From Gammaproteobacteria bacterium UBA7310 (lineage in GTDB: Bacteria; Pseudomonadota; Gammaproteobacteria; Pseudomonadales; Ketobacteraceae): a stretch of DNA of 64,000 nucleotides. The stretch covers positions 54,192-118,191 of the forward strand of contig DKQK01000053.1 in assembly GCA_002471665.1 (NCBI GenBank). Direction: 5' to 3'. Positions 62,004-64,000 of this stretch are shown piece after piece. The notes under the pieces are model-generated. The model was not told where the DNA came from, searched no databases, and saw only the letters and a program-made list of their open reading frames with translations. Both the position numbers and the translations under genes were made by a program. Numbering within the stretch: position 1 is the first letter of the stretch; the number at the start of each line of letters is the position of its first letter.

Positions 62004-62939
62004 ATGATGGAAATCAAAATGGCAAACCCAAGAGGCTTTTGTGCCGGAGTGGACCGGGCCATTGCCATTGTGAATCGGGCGTTGGATGTCTTTGGTGCGC
62101 CCATCTATGTGCGGCATGAAGTGGTGCATAACAAGTATGTGGTGGATGGCTTGCGGGATCGAGGTGCCGTGTTCGTGGATGAACTCCATGAAGTGCCGGA
62201 CGATGCCATTGTAATATTCAGTGCCCACGGTGTGTCCAAGCAGGTACAGCATGAAGCGGCGGACCGGGGCCTGAAAGTGTTCGATGCCACTTGTCCGCTG
62301 GTGACGAAAGTGCATATGGAAGTCATGAAGTATTCCCGCGATGGTATGGAATGTGTGCTGATCGGCCATGAAGGGCACCCTGAAGTGGAAGGCACCATGG
62401 GGCAGTACGATGTTTCCCATGGCGGTAACATTTATTTGGTGGAAACGGTTCAGGATGTGGCCAAACTCAGGGTTAACCATCCCGATAAATTGGCGTACGT
62501 GACCCAGACCACTCTGTCAGTGGATGATACCTCTGCCATCATCGATGCCCTGCGGCAACATTTTCCCGCCATCCAGGGGCCACGCAAGGATGACATCTGC
62601 TATGCCACCCAGAACCGTCAGGATGCGGTAAAAACCCTGGCCCTGGAGACTCAGGTGGTGTTCGTGGTGGGGTCACCCAACAGTTCCAACTCCAACCGCC
62701 TGCGGGAGCTGGCTGAACGTTGTGGTGCCAAAGCGTTTCTGGTGGATGAGCCGGCGCAACTGCAAGAGGAATGGCTACGCGGTGTGAAAACCATCGGTGT
62801 TACGGCCGGCGCCAGTGCGCCGGAAGAGCTTGTTTCACAGGTGGTGGATCAGTTGCGTGCATGGGGCGGCGCCACACCGGATGAACTGGTGGGGCGCGAG
62901 GAAAACATCGTATTTTCCATGCCCAAAGAGCTGCGCTGA
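62004..62939 (+). CDS. ispH: 4-hydroxy-3-methylbut-2-enyl diphosphate reductase
   Basis: 311 residues. Last step of the non-mevalonate isoprenoid route, a 4Fe-4S enzyme. The three cluster cysteines are in RGFCAGVDRAI, DATCPLVTKVH and DDICYATQNRQ, and the catalytic EGH region GHEGHPEVEGTMGQ is intact. Supplies precursors for IspB. Last gene of the lspA group. Confidence 0.97.
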   Translation: MMEIKMANPRGFCAGVDRAIAIVNRALDVFGAPIYVRHEVVHNKYVVDGLRDRGAVFVDELHEVPDDAIVIFSAHGVSKQVQHEAADRGLKVFDATCPLVTKVHMEVMKYSRDGMECVLIGHEGHPEVEGTMGQYDVSHGGNIYLVETVQDVAKLRVNHPDKLAYVTQTTLSVDDTSAIIDALRQHFPAIQGPRKDDICYATQNRQDAVKTLALETQVVFVVGSPNSSNSNRLRELAERCGAKAFLVDEPAQLQEEWLRGVKTIGVTAGASAPEELVSQVVDQLRAWGGATPDELVGREENIVFSMPKELR

Positions 62940-63200
62940 TACCGGTTGCGCCTGGCTGCGACAATCACTTAATAACCTAATAAGGTTTTTAAGTGATTGT
63001 TATAACACAGTTTTTATAACCCTCTTTTTGTTATTAGGGAATTGGAACCACTGCTCCCTAAATTCGCGGATTAGTTCACAAAACAACCTACACCTATCCC
63101 ATTGATCTCCAAAAACTACCGGTAGTCGCCGCTCAGCGGCAGGTTCCCGTACGCCTCCTATGCTTACATTGATTAAAAACCAAACAGGCGGAAGGGCGAC
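62940..63200. other. Intergenic region between ispH and fimT, 261 bp
   Basis: Gene-free. Begins with the long AT-rich hairpin (62961-63000), a second inverted repeat (GTTATAA / TTATAAC, 62999-63020) and later GCCGCT-C-AGCGGC at 63128-63140. The pilus operon promoter should be in the second half; none is convincing by eye. Confidence 0.4.
62961..63000. terminator. Long AT-rich hairpin after ispH
   Basis: A 17-bp stem with one T-T mismatch and a TAATAA loop: outer arms ACAATCACTTAA / TTAAGTGATTGT, inner AACC / GGTT. No T-run directly follows. Most likely a 3' end structure for ispH, possibly acting in both directions. Confidence 0.55.
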
Positions 63201-63752
63201 ATGCGTCAGCAAGGTTTCACCATAATTGAACTCATGATCACAGTGGCATTGATTGCGGTGATTGCGGGGATTGGTATTCCCTCATTTCGGGATGTGATTG
63301 CCAAGAACCGGGTTGTTTCATCCATCAATGAATTTCATCAGGGTTTACGGCTGGCCCGGTCTGAGGCGGTGAAGCGCAATGACACGATAGTGTTTTGTGC
63401 CAGCTCTGATCAGGCAACCTGCAGCGGCACCTGGGGCAATGGCTGGTTAATTTATCACGATGCGGATGGCGACAATACCGTTGATGCCAATGAAGTTGTG
63501 CGGGTGGGGGATGCGGTCAGTGGCGGATTCAGTCTGACCTTTACCGGCAACACTACCAGTATTAGTTTTCTGGCGCGGGGTCTGGTCAGCGGTGGTGTTA
63601 ATGGAACATTCAAATTATGTGATTCAGAAGGTGTCGCACAACGTGCCAGAGGTATTGTGCTGTTGGCTACGGGATCCACTCGTCGCTCCATAGACAACGA
63701 CGGTTCAGGTGTACATGAAGATAACGGAGGCACTGACTTCTCATGCTCATAA
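63201..63752 (+). CDS. fimT: Type IV minor pilin, FimT/FimU (GspH-like)
   Basis: 183 residues with a class III signal peptide: RQQG|FTIIELMITVALIAVIAGIGIPSF, cleaved after Gly, with Glu5 of the mature protein. The rest has the GspH/FimT pattern with Cys pair (CASSDQATCS) and a C-terminal Cys pair (CDSEG, FSCS). Primes or caps type IV pili and competence pili. Overlaps pilV by 10 bp. Confidence 0.93.
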   Translation: MRQQGFTIIELMITVALIAVIAGIGIPSFRDVIAKNRVVSSINEFHQGLRLARSEAVKRNDTIVFCASSDQATCSGTWGNGWLIYHDADGDNTVDANEVVRVGDAVSGGFSLTFTGNTTSISFLARGLVSGGVNGTFKLCDSEGVAQRARGIVLLATGSTRRSIDNDGSGVHEDNGGTDFSCS

Positions 63753-64000
63753 AAAGTTGTTCATTTAATGGTGGTCAGCAGCAAGGAGTTGGCCTGATTG
63801 AGGTTCTTGTTTCGGTTTTGGTGCTCACTGTAGGCATTCTTGGTGTGGTTGCCATGCAAACCAGGGCACTGCAGTTCAGTCAGGAATCCATTTATACCTC
63901 TCAGGCTTTGATGATGGCCTATGAAATGACGGATCGCATGCGTGCCAACAAAGGCAGTGAAATTCAGTACCTGGTGAATTACGGCTCTGATGTGACGGCC
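63743..64000 (+). CDS. pilV: Type IV pilus minor protein PilV, 3'-truncated by window end
   Basis: First 86 codons only. Class III signal peptide with QQQG|VGLIEVLVSVLVLTVGILG, Glu5 intact, and the following MQTRALQFSQESIYTSQALMMAYEMTDRMR typical of PilV. Translationally overlaps fimT. The rest lies beyond the window. Confidence 0.9.
   Translation, partial: MLIKSCSFNGGQQQGVGLIEVLVSVLVLTVGILGVVAMQTRALQFSQESIYTSQALMMAYEMTDRMRANKGSEIQYLVNYGSDVTA

Noticed and set aside
62961..63000. Integron attC or dif-like recombination site
   Set aside because: The hairpin lacks the core sites of attC and the XerC/XerD halves of dif.
1..64000. CRISPR array, prophage or insertion sequence
   Set aside because: No regularly spaced repeats, transposase, integrase or phage structural genes were seen in any frame.

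Overview
The window is a contiguous piece of a gammaproteobacterial chromosome with dense coding on both strands and moderate to slightly high G+C. The block from ispB to pilV (octaprenyl diphosphate synthase, L21, L27, Obg, glutamate 5-kinase, S20, MurJ, RibF, IleS, LspA, FkpB, IspH, then type IV minor pilins) is the gene order of Pseudomonas/Marinobacter-type bacteria. The large acyl-CoA dehydrogenase, ETF-quinone oxidoreductase, esterase/hydrolase lipoproteins and TonB receptor suggest an aerobic, lipid- or hydrocarbon-using, probably marine relative. That placement is inference from gene content; there is no 16S rRNA gene here.

Layout. 1-4.7 kb: 3' end of an acyl-CoA dehydrogenase gene, an unknown periplasmic coiled-coil protein, a YihG/PlsC-like acyltransferase and a MarR regulator. 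4.8-6.1 kb: an arsR-arsM arsenic unit with two nearly identical operator-like palindromes. 6.1-12.8 kb: three DEAD-box RNA helicases (RhlB, RhlE, DbpA) with a DUF938 methyltransferase, a small cupin and a GNAT-like protein between them. 12.9-18.3 kb: an M48 protease/LemA pair, a lytic transglycosylase, a membrane protein and folE2. 18.4-29.5 kb: an accessory sensory/uptake region with an esterase lipoprotein, a REC-GGDEF protein, a lone REC protein, a histidine kinase, a Fur-box promoter, a DUF917 protein, a TonB receptor and two exported solute-binding proteins without any permease.

29.6-38.5 kb: cysS, thrS, a globin, a two-unit PTPS protein, a class I dihydroorotase, an NDH-2-like flavoprotein, a peptide deformylase and an EVE protein. 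38.6-50.3 kb: a Cys-rich unknown, a compact MalT/LuxR-type regulator lacking the sensor region, an ETF-quinone oxidoreductase preceded by an array of repeated 13-bp boxes, two large membrane histidine kinases (7TMR-DISM hybrid; MASE1-CHASE), a glycosyltransferase and a hydrolase lipoprotein. 50.4-64 kb: tRNA-Pro(CGG) and the conserved ispB-to-pilV block, with pilV cut by the window end.

Best candidates for something undescribed: (a) the iron-linked TonB receptor / DUF917 / orphan binding protein / kinase / cyclic-di-GMP region at 20-29.5 kb; (b) the truncated MalT-type regulator with a palindrome at its own start codon and repeated boxes in front of the neighbouring ETF-quinone oxidoreductase; (c) the arsR-arsM pair, whose methyltransferase lacks the usual C-terminal arsenic-binding cysteine. 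No CRISPR array, prophage, insertion sequence or rRNA gene was found.
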